Assembly (NCBI GenBank): GCA_002699335.1
Contig: PACG01000226.1
Coordinates: 22,992-51,392, forward strand
Length of the DNA: 28,401 bases
Source of the DNA: Candidatus Poribacteria bacterium
GTDB lineage: Bacteria > Poribacteria > WGA-4E > UBA9662
Reading direction: 5' to 3'
The notes under the pieces were generated by a model, which was given only the letters and a program-made list of their open reading frames with translations, did not search any database and was not told the DNA's origin. A program made the position numbers and the translations under genes. Positions 8,762 through 19,123 of this stretch are shown here, in pieces. Each line of letters starts with the position of its first letter. Positions within the stretch are counted from its first letter, which is position 1.

Positions 8762-9835
8762 TCAATCAGAGTTGACCTGCTCCTCTTTTCCCGTATCGAC
8801 CCCTTTGTCCGGAAGCACTCTCAAATTTCCTAAGACCGTTTTGGCCCGATCTCGAATGTCATCATTTTTGGCCGTTTGGCTTAACTTCTCAAGAATACCA
8901 ATTGCCAATTGCTTCTCTTCCTGCAACATATAGGTAATTCCCAGGTAGAGTTGCGCATCTTCGTAAATTTGGCTCTGCGGGTATTTTTGAACGACCGTTT
9001 CAAAATTGGAAATTGCCTTTTTGAAGAAGATTTTTGGATCTGGTTGGCCATCGGCACGTTGCCCATAGTATAGACCCAAGTTCAGGTACAGGTCGGATAG
9101 ATCTAGATTTACCAGTTTTAATGCCAGAATCTGCTCCAACTTCGATTCGGCTAGCTCAACCTTACTTTGCGACAGGTACATCAATCCCAACTCCAGATAG
9201 ATCGGTAACAGATATCCGCCAGCATTATTGGCATCCTGCTCTATAATCTGGTCTATCAAAGGCTGACCTCTGGTTAGATTTTCTCGTTTGATGTAGATTA
9301 AGGCTAAATCAGTAGTGGTTTGAAGATCTTGTGGGTCTTTTTGGTGATGCTGGATCAACTTCTGGAAGGCTTCTTCTTCTGTTAGCGTTTGGCGCATAAG
9401 TTGAAGGAATGGCACGGGTGGTCTGTAACCCGAATTGTTGCTAATCAAATCGCCATCAGCGCTGGCAAAGACAACCGCAGGATAGCCACTAACCTTATAT
9501 TTTTGCTGAAGTTCCTGATTCTCAGGATGTGCTTCATCTTCGGGATTCAGTTTAAGGGCTACGAATTTTTTCGACAATTCGATCACCTGCTGATCGGTAA
9601 AGGTGTCGGCATCCAGCCGCTTACACCAACCTCACCATTCTGTATAGAAATCGATCATCAGCATCTTGCCGCTTTGTTTAGCGGTTGCGAACCCTTCTGT
9701 GGCTGACTTGGCCCATTGAATTTCCGCTGCATAGATTCCGGTATTGATAATCAGCATCAGGCTAAACACGAATATCAAGCCCAATAAGAATATTTGCGGG
9801 AATCGAACGGGCGGCCGGTTAATTTTCTGTTTCAT
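8762..9835 (-). CDS. Exported thioredoxin-fold/TPR protein, candidate selenoprotein (UGA at residue 68)
   Basis: The frame from the ATG at 9835 to the stop at 8762 encodes 357 residues if the in-frame TGA at 9632-9634 is read through. AGGAGAAGGAG lies just upstream. Residues 1-37 are a signal peptide with one long hydrophobic segment, so the protein should be periplasmic. Residues about 40-150 are a Thioredoxin_7-type domain: AKQSGKMLMIDFYTEW, then TGA, then GWCKRLDADTFTDQQV, and the cis-proline segment GYPAVVF. The family motif is WCGWCK, so the TGA sits exactly at the first, nucleophilic Cys (residue 68), and Cys71 is kept. The remainder is TPR-like helical repeats. A stem-loop fitting the bacterial SECIS pattern begins 4 bases after the TGA. 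The likely role is thiol-disulfide exchange in the envelope. The alternative is a nonsense mutation. Confidence 0.8.
9602..9627 (-). promoter_or_regulatory. Candidate bacterial SECIS stem-loop
   Basis: Starting 5 bases after the in-frame TGA, GGTGT pairs with ACACC (5 bp), a 3-base bulge AAG follows, then CGGC pairs with GCCG (4 bp) around the loop TGGAT. The loop begins 17 bases after the TGA and has G at its second position. Bacterial SECIS elements lie inside the coding sequence just after the UGA and usually have a G in the first two loop bases, which this fits. The structure was found by eye; no folding energy was computed. Confidence 0.55.
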
Positions 9836-10074
9836 AAATAACGACTCCTTCTCCTGATCAACCCTCAGTCAAGCTGAATGCTAGGTTGAGAATATGATTT
9901 TGGTCTATATAGCTAAAGGCGGTAGTAACATCGGTTGGCTGATTCTCAAGCATTTGGTGTCTGGTTAGCATAGCAGATACTCCCCTTCCAATTATTCTCA
10001 TCGACAAAAGACTGAGTTCCCATCTTGCTGATATTGCCGACGGAGTTACTCCGGTGCCAAATTGGTTACACTGT

Positions 10075-11634
<1,560 letters not shown>

Positions 11635-11684
11635 CTATAACTTCAAATGAGTGGGTTGACAAAGTCCGGTATCAATTCGACCGT

Positions 11685-13037
11685 TTAAAAATTTGGCTCA
11701 CGACAGTAAGCAAATTGTAATTTCGGTGATTCAGATGTCGGTTTGAACTTTTTTTCCAGGTTAAAAAAACTGGCACAGGCAAAAGCGATCAACACGAAAA
11801 GGAGGACCAACGCTGTCGACCACCGGTTTTTAAGTTCTCCTACCCATTCTGACCGACCGTTTAGTAGCAACAAAACCAGGGCCAACATCGGCATGAACAT
11901 AGCACCAATGATGGCATAAAGCAGTTGAATCGACTTAAAACTATACAGTAATCCAATCATTGGTATGAGTGTCAACGCAAACAGATAGAAGCGATAGACA
12001 GGGTTGTTGGCATCGATAGATTTCAAAGCATCAGTTGGCTCTCCTGTATTGAGTGTCTGTTCTTTACTTCTGATAAGGGTATAAAAATCAGTGAAAATGA
12101 AAGGAACAGCCTGCCAGACCCCAAGCAAACTACTAAATACAGCCCCCCAAGCACCGATTAAGAAGGTCCATCGTCCAATATCTCCGAGAGGTTCCGAAAG
12201 TTTATCGGCCAGATTAACGACCAGTCTCGCGCCTTTTCCTTCCACCTGAATGGTACTGCCAATGATTACCATGGCCAGACCAAAGGCAGCAGTGGCCAAG
12301 TAGGCGAAACCGAGATCGATCCGACATGTTTTGAGATTTCCCGGACTACGGCGACCTTTTTCCCGCATCCAGTATCCGTAGCACAAAACGGTCAGCGTTC
12401 CTCCGACCCCGCCCATTAGCGCGATGGTCCACCGCAAACCGTCAGTGGAGACAGCAGAAGTCAATGTTCCGTGCGCATCGGCGGGAATTCTGGGGACAAC
12501 CATTCCCTGTATCACCGCCCCCCAGTCTTCGCAGACCAGTATCGCTGTTAGTAAAACGCAGACAAACATGAAACCGATGCAAACGGTCATCACCCGTTCG
12601 AAAAGCGGAAATCCACCCAGAAGCACCAAAACCAATCCGAGCAGTCCGTGGGCAATCCCGAAAATCACCTTGCTTCGGTCTGGATCGTCAAAGATCGGCC
12701 AGATGGCGTGCATGGTGACGCCACAAGCACTCATCAAGGCAGATCCGACAAAGAAACTCCACAGTAACAGGTAGGGTAAAAAAACGATCGGTACCATCAC
12801 CCCGAGATGATGAACTGCCCCCTCGAGCAGTGTTTCACCTGTTGCTAACTGCCAGCGCATTAAACCTTCATTTAGCACAAACTTGAGGAACGCACCCAAT
12901 AAAACGGCCCATAACACCGCTGTTCCGAGTTTGTTGCCGGCAAAAGCTGCGGTGGCTAAGTCACCTGCTCCTACGCCAGTAGCCGTGACCAGGATTCCTA
13001 ATGCGATGACAGAAAATATCTCTTTCAGACGTAACAC
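11685..13037 (-). CDS. NRAMP-related membrane transporter
   Basis: A polytopic protein of 450 residues with about eleven hydrophobic segments. The N-terminal text ATGVGAGDLATAAFAG and FVLNEGLMRWQLATG matches the NRAMP-like divalent-metal transporter family found in Planctomycetes and related phyla. The two metal-site motifs of classical NRAMP, DPGN in TM1 and MPH in TM6, are not present; the matching places read GAGD and MGGVGGTLTV. It may therefore move a different ion or solute, and metal transport is only a family-based guess. The start is GTG at 13037, two bases after the stop of the outer-membrane barrel gene, with no clear ribosome site, so translation is probably coupled to that gene. 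Confidence 0.85.
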   Translation of the reverse strand: MLRLKEIFSVIALGILVTATGVGAGDLATAAFAGNKLGTAVLWAVLLGAFLKFVLNEGLMRWQLATGETLLEGAVHHLGVMVPIVFLPYLLLWSFFVGSALMSACGVTMHAIWPIFDDPDRSKVIFGIAHGLLGLVLVLLGGFPLFERVMTVCIGFMFVCVLLTAILVCEDWGAVIQGMVVPRIPADAHGTLTSAVSTDGLRWTIALMGGVGGTLTVLCYGYWMREKGRRSPGNLKTCRIDLGFAYLATAAFGLAMVIIGSTIQVEGKGARLVVNLADKLSEPLGDIGRWTFLIGAWGAVFSSLLGVWQAVPFIFTDFYTLIRSKEQTLNTGEPTDALKSIDANNPVYRFYLFALTLIPMIGLLYSFKSIQLLYAIIGAMFMPMLALVLLLLNGRSEWVGELKNRWSTALVLLFVLIAFACASFFNLEKKFKPTSESPKLQFAYCREPNF

Positions 13038-13039
13038 AG

Positions 13040-14296
13040 CTAGAACTTAACCGAGTAAGTCAGTTCACCTATAATGCGATTGTACCAATCGTAAGGATTT
13101 GGTTTCTCTTTCTGTCCGGGCTTAATAGTCTGTCTCAAGTAACCGTTTGTATCCTCTGCTGAATTGTGAAGAAGATAACGGAAGGCGGGCTTTATACTAA
13201 CTGCCCGATGATCTTTCTCGGCTAGCGTCACCGTATACTGGGCATGCAGATAAGCGACACTGTAAAATTCTGCCTCCTGAAACCGCTGTTCAGTTGTGGA
13301 CCAGGGATAATTCTTAATCTGGGCAAACTCAGCAAAGGTATCGAATACGCCAGCTCCCAGCTCTTTGACTGAAAAACCAATATGCCCTACTAAAATGTTG
13401 CTTTTCTCATGGTCTTCTCGAAAGAAATCGTCTGGATTTTGACTGACCTGGGCAAAGGAATAACCTCCAGCCAGTTTCATACTGGCAATTTTACTGATCT
13501 TCTGTTCCATCAACATTCCAGCTGTCAAACGAAACGGCTGTCGCTCCCCCTTGGTACCTTGAGGCTCCAGTTCATCAACTGAACTTAAAGTAACAATAGT
13601 TGTTGGTGTGAATGTAAGGCTTTTAGTCGCCTCTATTTTGTAGTTGAAGCCTAAAGACGTCTCGTCACTAACGGTTACGTTATCTTTAGGCTGAGGTCCC
13701 TCATAATAGACCGGTGTAGTTATACTATCGACGGAGACAAAGGTTTTCAGGTTAGCATACGATAGAGCTGCTCCGGTGAAGGCATTGTTACTAATAATCA
13801 TATAGGGTAAATTGAGGGGGTGATCTGGGTAGTAGTGGGTATTCAGCAAGAGATTTCCCTGCAGAGGGAGTTTACCAATGTTGAAGGAGAGCTTGTGTTT
13901 TTTGTAACCGATAAAAAGGTTCTGAAAATCGACAGGGCCAGTGGAAGCCGAGCCGTGGGTTTTCGAGCTGGCAAGATAAGACGGTGAGTCGTTACCCATC
14001 TTGTTCCAATTTTCCAGGGTGTTGGTGGATAGTTGCGTCTGGAAGTAGAAATGATCAGCCACGTCGGCTTTGATATTGATTCGAGCACGGTAGAGATAAT
14101 AGCCGTCGACGAACCTCTCTTGTGTCGTTGGTGCCCCGACCGATTTATCCTGGTAGGTTTTCACATCCAGTCGAGGTTGGATGGCGGCATCGCCGGAAAA
14201 GTAGATATGGGCCCTGGCTAAAGTACCGGTTAGCATGGTTACCGTTAGCAAATAAAAGAGGATATTAGTGGATAATCTGTATTTTTGGCAAAACAT
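13040..14296 (-). CDS. Outer-membrane beta-barrel (porin-like) protein
   Basis: 418 residues with a signal peptide (hydrophobic run ILFYLLTVTMLTG, likely cleavage after ARA) and then many alternating polar/hydrophobic strands of 8-12 residues. It ends in TYSVKF, the C-terminal aromatic residue expected for insertion by the BAM machinery. Text such as YYLYRARINIKADV and SFNIGKLPLQGN recalls phosphate-selective or DUF-type porins, but I do not recognise a named family. AGGAG lies 10 bases before the ATG. It is joined to the NRAMP-related gene downstream by a 2-base gap, suggesting a two-membrane uptake or export pair (inference). Confidence 0.8.
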   Translation of the reverse strand: MFCQKYRLSTNILFYLLTVTMLTGTLARAHIYFSGDAAIQPRLDVKTYQDKSVGAPTTQERFVDGYYLYRARINIKADVADHFYFQTQLSTNTLENWNKMGNDSPSYLASSKTHGSASTGPVDFQNLFIGYKKHKLSFNIGKLPLQGNLLLNTHYYPDHPLNLPYMIISNNAFTGAALSYANLKTFVSVDSITTPVYYEGPQPKDNVTVSDETSLGFNYKIEATKSLTFTPTTIVTLSSVDELEPQGTKGERQPFRLTAGMLMEQKISKIASMKLAGGYSFAQVSQNPDDFFREDHEKSNILVGHIGFSVKELGAGVFDTFAEFAQIKNYPWSTTEQRFQEAEFYSVAYLHAQYTVTLAEKDHRAVSIKPAFRYLLHNSAEDTNGYLRQTIKPGQKEKPNPYDWYNRIIGELTYSVKF

Positions 14297-14406
14297 GATA
14301 GATTTACTCCTAATCTTAACCAGATTTGATTTGTCAATATATAAACGTGTTTCTCTAACTATGGATTAGTTACCCAGACCACTAAAGTAGGAATACACAT
14401 CTGTTC

Positions 14407-16869
14407 TCATACGAGTCCTTGTTTTTTTCGGTAGATCCATTCGAGCCCGAATAAGAAGATGAGGATGGCTAAAATGAGGGGTAAATCCCAGAGGTAAATG
14501 ATCCTCAGTTGGGTCGTCGCCGACTCGACTAGGGGAATTTGTTTGAGCATTTGTGTTACGGATTGATCGGTGTCGGTTAATGAATAATATCGACCACCAC
14601 TGGCTGCAGCCAACTGTTCCAATACCTTCCGATTGAGCGGAGTAGTGGCAAATTCCTGTCCAGCATCGGCTACCGTAAATAGCGTAACTTCAGGACCCAG
14701 GATTTCGACTGACGGCTTCGAACGATCATTTGTCTCGCCAATCGAAGAGGGGGTTGCAACGGGAAGAGTTGCCCGTACCTGAACCTTGTAATCGCCCTGT
14801 TGCGGTGGGTTAAAGTATGCCGTATAAAGGCCAGGTTTGGCAAGATCTGAATCCAAGCGAATTTCTTGTGCCTCTGACTGTAAATTCGAGTTGGCGTCGT
14901 CTGCCGTTTCTGGTCGCGTCAGATAAGCGGTGACAGTAGCTCGATTGGCCAGCTGATAGTCAGAATCGAGTACGGTGGCGCGGAGTTCGACCCGCTCATC
15001 CGGTGCATAAGTTGCCTTCTTAAGATCCACCATTAGTCGCTTGGTCGGTGAAGTGGCAACCCATTTAACTACCTGTCGCCAAAATCGATGATAGCGTGTA
15101 TCGTCTTTGCGAGTCATCATCTGCCAACGCCAAGAGTCGTGCGGCGTAAAGATCATCGCCCGGCCGCGGTTGTATTCGTGTCGCGCTAACAGAATCCGTG
15201 GGCCAAATTGATTCCGGTCTGAGGGGTGCGTAGCCAAGACGACTGCGCCTGCTTTTGCTCGTTTCACTTTACTGTAACCTATTAGATCGGGGAGTTGATA
15301 CCACTGCCGCAAGTTATCATAAGCGCCATCAGCAAAAGTTAGAAGGGGGCTCTTTCGGCCTGCATCACTTAGTGTGAATTTAAATCGGCTGGGTGAGGTC
15401 GGAAGATAGTCGGTCGCCAGTGGCTGACCAAGTTCGATCTCGACCGGTAAAACACTGGCAATAGGTGTGGCCAGATATGATCCTTCTCGATAGGGGTGGC
15501 TTAATGACAGAGATCCCCCCAACAGCAACAGTCCACCACCTTTGAGACGAACAAAGTCCGCGATTTGCTGCAACTGTTGATCGGTAAATGCTGTTGCAGA
15601 CAGATTGCCAATAATGATCGCGTCGTAGTCGAAGAGTTCTGTTCGGGTAGTTGGGAAAAAAGACCTTGTTGAGGCTGATGATGTTCCTGCGGAGGAAAAA
15701 CGGGTTCCACCGAAATGTTGGTTGTCTAAGTTACTCGTCCGGTAACGGTCGGTCAATAGGATATTGGGATCTTTCTTCAGAGTTCGCTTTAGAAAAGAGA
15801 ACTCCTGCCTCGGACCTCCTTCCAAATACAAAACCTTTAGTCTTTGGCTGGGGACAACCTTCAATAGTAAATCTTGGCTATTATTTTGCGGCACCATCTC
15901 CTCAGCCTCAATTTCGACCCGATACCTCTGAACACCAGCTCGACGGGGCACAAAAGAGAGTTTGGTCCGTTTGACCCGCAGGTCTGTACCGAAATTTACC
16001 TCCTGGCGACTAACAACTCGACCATCGTGAATCAGGCGCACATTGACCGTGGACGCTGTTTGGCCACTACGTTTGATTGTTAGCGAGAGCCTGGCAGGCT
16101 GATCTTCTTCGATGATGGACGGCGGTTTTATAGGTTGCAAGATGAAATCTGGAAAGGCCTCCTCTGAGCCGACCCCAACGGTGTGGATTGGAATCTTGCG
16201 ATCTCTCATCTGGTAAGCCAACTTCAACAGGTGTTGGGGCGCGAGTTGGCGACGGGTCTGGTCGATCCCATCGCTGAAAATGACAATCCCGGATAGTGGC
16301 AAGTGCTGTAACTCTTTAGCTACATCGCGAATAGCAGTTTCTAGATCGGTTTCCCAACCGATGGCGCTCAGAGGCTGTTGGGCAGGAATTGGGTAGGCCG
16401 CGCGGTCAAAACCGAAAGCTCGTACCTTGAACTTTTCCTGTAATTTCAGGTAGAGACTATCTTGTCTAACAGTAGACTCTATCGGATTAAAAAGGGTCTG
16501 GTTTACCGTTTCAATACGAGATCCCTGGTCGGGCAGATCTGCAATTTGCATGCTTTTGGATTGATCGACTAACACGGCTAGGTAGCTAGCTTGTGGCTGG
16601 GTATCATGTAGACGAAGAAAAGGCTTCAGCAGAATCAGCAGGAGCACCGATAAGATCGAGGTTCTCAACGTAGTCAGAAGTACCAGAGAGAAACGGCTCA
16701 TCCGGTGTTGCACCGGTCGATAGGAAAAATAGGCTAAACCGGCTAAGCCGATTAAGATCAGCAATAGACTGAAACCAGACAGAGGATAACCGAAGGCAAA
16801 CATTCCCTCGGTAAAGATCTGGTTCGACCATTCGGTCGGCAAAAGGATATTGAACAACCACTCAGTCAT
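14407..16869 (-). CDS. VWA-domain membrane protein with glutamine-amidotransferase-like fold
   Basis: A large membrane-anchored protein, 820 residues from the ATG at 16869; the open frame extends up to 17013 but that part overlaps the PhyH gene and looks non-coding. Two membrane spans lie at about residues 29-50 and 60-84, then a von Willebrand A domain with the MIDAS motif DQSKS (Asp102, Ser104, Ser106) and IVIFSDGID. The middle holds a Rossmann-like region (KVLYLEGGPRQEF, YDAIIIGNL, LKGGGLLLLGG) like the glutamine-amidotransferase-type domains seen in such proteins. A last span near residue 790-812 precedes the end. Proteins of this build usually sit beside BatA/MoxR/DUF58 genes; none is in the window. 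No strong ribosome site is seen. Role: probably envelope or stress-related, unknown in detail. Confidence 0.85.
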   Translation of the reverse strand: MTEWLFNILLPTEWSNQIFTEGMFAFGYPLSGFSLLLILIGLAGLAYFSYRPVQHRMSRFSLVLLTTLRTSILSVLLLILLKPFLRLHDTQPQASYLAVLVDQSKSMQIADLPDQGSRIETVNQTLFNPIESTVRQDSLYLKLQEKFKVRAFGFDRAAYPIPAQQPLSAIGWETDLETAIRDVAKELQHLPLSGIVIFSDGIDQTRRQLAPQHLLKLAYQMRDRKIPIHTVGVGSEEAFPDFILQPIKPPSIIEEDQPARLSLTIKRSGQTASTVNVRLIHDGRVVSRQEVNFGTDLRVKRTKLSFVPRRAGVQRYRVEIEAEEMVPQNNSQDLLLKVVPSQRLKVLYLEGGPRQEFSFLKRTLKKDPNILLTDRYRTSNLDNQHFGGTRFSSAGTSSASTRSFFPTTRTELFDYDAIIIGNLSATAFTDQQLQQIADFVRLKGGGLLLLGGSLSLSHPYREGSYLATPIASVLPVEIELGQPLATDYLPTSPSRFKFTLSDAGRKSPLLTFADGAYDNLRQWYQLPDLIGYSKVKRAKAGAVVLATHPSDRNQFGPRILLARHEYNRGRAMIFTPHDSWRWQMMTRKDDTRYHRFWRQVVKWVATSPTKRLMVDLKKATYAPDERVELRATVLDSDYQLANRATVTAYLTRPETADDANSNLQSEAQEIRLDSDLAKPGLYTAYFNPPQQGDYKVQVRATLPVATPSSIGETNDRSKPSVEILGPEVTLFTVADAGQEFATTPLNRKVLEQLAAASGGRYYSLTDTDQSVTQMLKQIPLVESATTQLRIIYLWDLPLILAILIFLFGLEWIYRKKQGLV

Positions 16870-16939
16870 TGTAGATAACAATGTGGCGAAATTGTACTGT
16901 ACTATCGGCCCCTCGACACCAAGTATCCGCGACCAGGCA

Positions 16940-17731
16940 TTAGCTAATGGTGGTTCGTCCTGTTCGGCGTGGGGGGTCGTAGAGCGCTTGCTCCTCCGGT
17001 GTCGGATCAGCAATTGGGCACTGGGCGTGTGGCGACCCCCACGATAGGAATCCAGGCGAATACTTGAACAGAATCGATCTTCTCATTCGGTCACTTCGTT
17101 TCCACGGTAGGGTCCCGTGGACAAGTGCTTCGTTAAAGATGACCACAGATCCAGCCGGAGACTCAATATGCTGTACACACCCCAAATCCTCTTCGACAGA
17201 CAAAACGGATCTCGGTGGTCGATAGTTAGACTTATGACTACCGGGAATACAGGCAAATCCACCATCACCCTCCTGTACATCGGTCAGTTGCCAGGCTGCC
17301 ACGCAGAGGCCACAGTGCATCTGACCGTGAGCGAAGTTATGGTACTGACTGGGATCAAACGTCATTCCACCGTGTAGCCAGTGGCCTTCTGCGCCTTTAG
17401 TCATCTGAATCAAACCTGGCCCATGATCCAGTCGAAAGCCCTCTCCCAAAATCTCGTTTAAGATGCCAGCCACGCGCGAATGCGATAACATTCTACGAAA
17501 CGGCTCACACCACGGTCGATCAAAGGACAACGGATTCTGACGAAATTCGCCTCTTCCAGTCTCTGCTTTTAACGCTGGCGAGTCATGGGATAGACCTGGA
17601 GTTCGATTAGCAATTAGATCGTTGTGCTGTTCGGTAGCTTGGTTAGCCGCTTGCACCTCCTCTGGTGTCAGCACATCTTCGATCACAATATATCCCCACA
17701 AGTCAAAGAGGAATTTTTCTTGTTCTGTCAT
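16940..17731 (-). CDS. PhyH (phytanoyl-CoA dioxygenase) family protein
   Basis: A 263-residue double-stranded beta-helix protein of the Fe(II)/2-oxoglutarate superfamily. The family text GDGGFACIPGSHKSNY and FNEALVHGTLPW is clear. The distal iron His is His205 and the 2-oxoglutarate-binding Arg is Arg217 or Arg218. At the proximal site the sequence is HWLHGGMTFDP: His120 is followed by Gly-Gly instead of the usual x-Asp. AGGAG stands 6 bases before the ATG. The VWA gene follows 70 bases downstream on the same strand. The substrate is unknown; many bacterial members act on small molecules rather than phytanoyl-CoA. The divergent side is a long gene-free stretch that may hold its promoter. Confidence 0.88.
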   Translation of the reverse strand: MTEQEKFLFDLWGYIVIEDVLTPEEVQAANQATEQHNDLIANRTPGLSHDSPALKAETGRGEFRQNPLSFDRPWCEPFRRMLSHSRVAGILNEILGEGFRLDHGPGLIQMTKGAEGHWLHGGMTFDPSQYHNFAHGQMHCGLCVAAWQLTDVQEGDGGFACIPGSHKSNYRPPRSVLSVEEDLGCVQHIESPAGSVVIFNEALVHGTLPWKRSDRMRRSILFKYSPGFLSWGSPHAQCPIADPTPEEQALYDPPRRTGRTTIS

Positions 17732-17997
17732 TGTTCACTCCTGTTTTGCACTAGATCATAAATTATAGCTGAATGGGTTTTTAACTCAAGGACAGCAACC
17801 GGCTACAATCATTCCATACTGCCGGCTGAAGAATCAAAGCAGCAGTATCCGGGAGAGTTCCAAGTTTGATTTGGTGCGGAATCGCACAATCCAGCAAGAG
17901 GCTGAACGATCAGGTATTTATTAATGCGAGTTTATCACAAATCGGAATAAAAAACACCGGGATTTGCATCCTCTCGCCTAAGCGTTGACACACCAAC

Positions 17998-18032
17998 CCA
18001 TAATAGTGTAGTAACATATTATACTATTATGG
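17998..18032. repeat. Long AT-rich hairpin (16-bp inverted repeat)
   Basis: CCATAATAGTGTAGTA, loop ACA, then TATTATACTATTATGG. The arms pair over 16 positions, with two G-U wobbles if transcribed; as DNA 14 of 16 match. TTGACA lies 7 bases before the left arm. It could be an operator, the hairpin of a small mobile element, or an RNA structure. No T-run follows, so it is not a standard terminator. Confidence 0.6.
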
Positions 18033-18139
18033 CGAAGGCAATTCGTCCTTCAGGCTTATAAGAACTAGAGCTCAGCCTCGACGTAACCCCGCCGGGGTAT
18101 CCCTTGTTATATCCCGATCCTATAAACTCACCGTAAATT

Positions 18140-18183
18140 GTGATTTGTAAGTCCCAGGGAAAGAAATGAGGATTACAAATCAC
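18140..18183. repeat. 11-bp perfect inverted repeat
   Basis: GTGATTTGTAA at 18140-18150 and TTACAAATCAC at 18173-18183 are exact reverse complements with a 22-base spacer. The spacing gives about three helical turns between arm centres, as in a regulator's double site, or a stem-loop in RNA. No gene starts close by. Confidence 0.5.
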
Positions 18184-19123
18184 TCTAGTGTTGCTGACGC
18201 GTGTAGTTAGATAATAGGCCGAACTTGAGTTGGTAAATGGTTTTAACACTTTGTTAAGCCAGGTGGGTGCAATGCCCCCAAAGGAGAATCGAACCGACGA
18301 TTTTTTGAAGAGTCTAATGTGAAGTGCGAAGCGTGAATCTTCAACGATGACGCAGATCGTAATTCCATTTATCTATTCGAACCTCTAACTTTACGCTTCC
18401 TATGTGGTCGTTGGTCACGACATGGGTCCCGAGCTGAGTAGAGAGCACCAGCCATAATAGTTTCGCTCTATTGGAAAATTCTTGAGATGGATTCGTTTAC
18501 CATGATCTAACTCCGTTTGATACCAACTCAATTGATTAATCCATTGATGGCTGTGCTGGCCATCGGTGTCCTCGATCCAGTGTAATAACTTTACCGAAAT
18601 TTAGTTATAAGCAGGCTCTAAATAATCTCAAAAATCAAGCCTTACATTCCATATCTGAATAGGATACCTTTTCACTCCTATGAGTAAAGGAACGGAGTCC
18701 CCAGCGTTTGGGCTTGGCGCGCGATTCCCGGCTCCGTGTCTATTGATCCATCTTTTTTGTCGCTAAGAGCTGGAAAACTTGGATACAGGAGATGATTGAT
18801 GTTTTTCGCCTGTGTTGAACCTTGGGCACTGCGGTAAGAGACGACAGTCGAACGGGAGTGAATTATGTTTCTATCTACCTGCTCCGGGCCGACTAGCAAG
18901 CCGGGGAATAGGTTAAAATCGGCCCGTAACCTATACCGGCAGCCAGATCGGTCGAGATGCTAACACCGGCTGAGACGGAGGTAGAAGAGGCGACTTTGTT
19001 AAGCAAGTATTATCACAATGGCTTGAGGTAATCAAGCGGGACAAGTTGTAAGCCGAGGTAGGATATAGATAAGCGGCGGCAACCTCAGTTGAGATTACAT
19101 CAGACATATCCAGAAGAAACATT

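Larger units (their letters stand above)
17732..19123. other. Gene-free stretch with two strong inverted repeats
   Basis: About 1.4 kb with no convincing coding frame on either strand. The only open frames are short and have no recognisable motifs. The stretch holds a 35-base hairpin at 17998-18032 preceded by TTGACA, and an 11-bp inverted repeat at 18140-18183. From 18660 onward the plus strand has protein-like snippets broken by stops, perhaps a very old gene remnant, but I cannot assign it. No tRNA or other structured RNA gene is convincing. Confidence 0.6.

Noticed and set aside
9858..10001. 47-codon open frame ending 22 bases before the selenoprotein start
   Set aside because: No ribosome site, no recognisable family and no hydrophobic or compositional sign of a real peptide; could be a leader, but unsupported.
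16870..17013. N-terminal extension of the VWA protein to 17013
   Set aside because: It overlaps the PhyH coding end, is polar and basic without domain text, and the membrane-anchored fold begins at 16869.
18270..18330. tRNA-like text on the minus strand: GGTTCGATTC after CTTCAAA, the latter like the UCA anticodon loop of tRNA-Sec
   Set aside because: Tempting given the selenoprotein, but only about ten bases separate the two, no T-stem or acceptor stem pairs, and the long variable arm of tRNA-Sec is absent.
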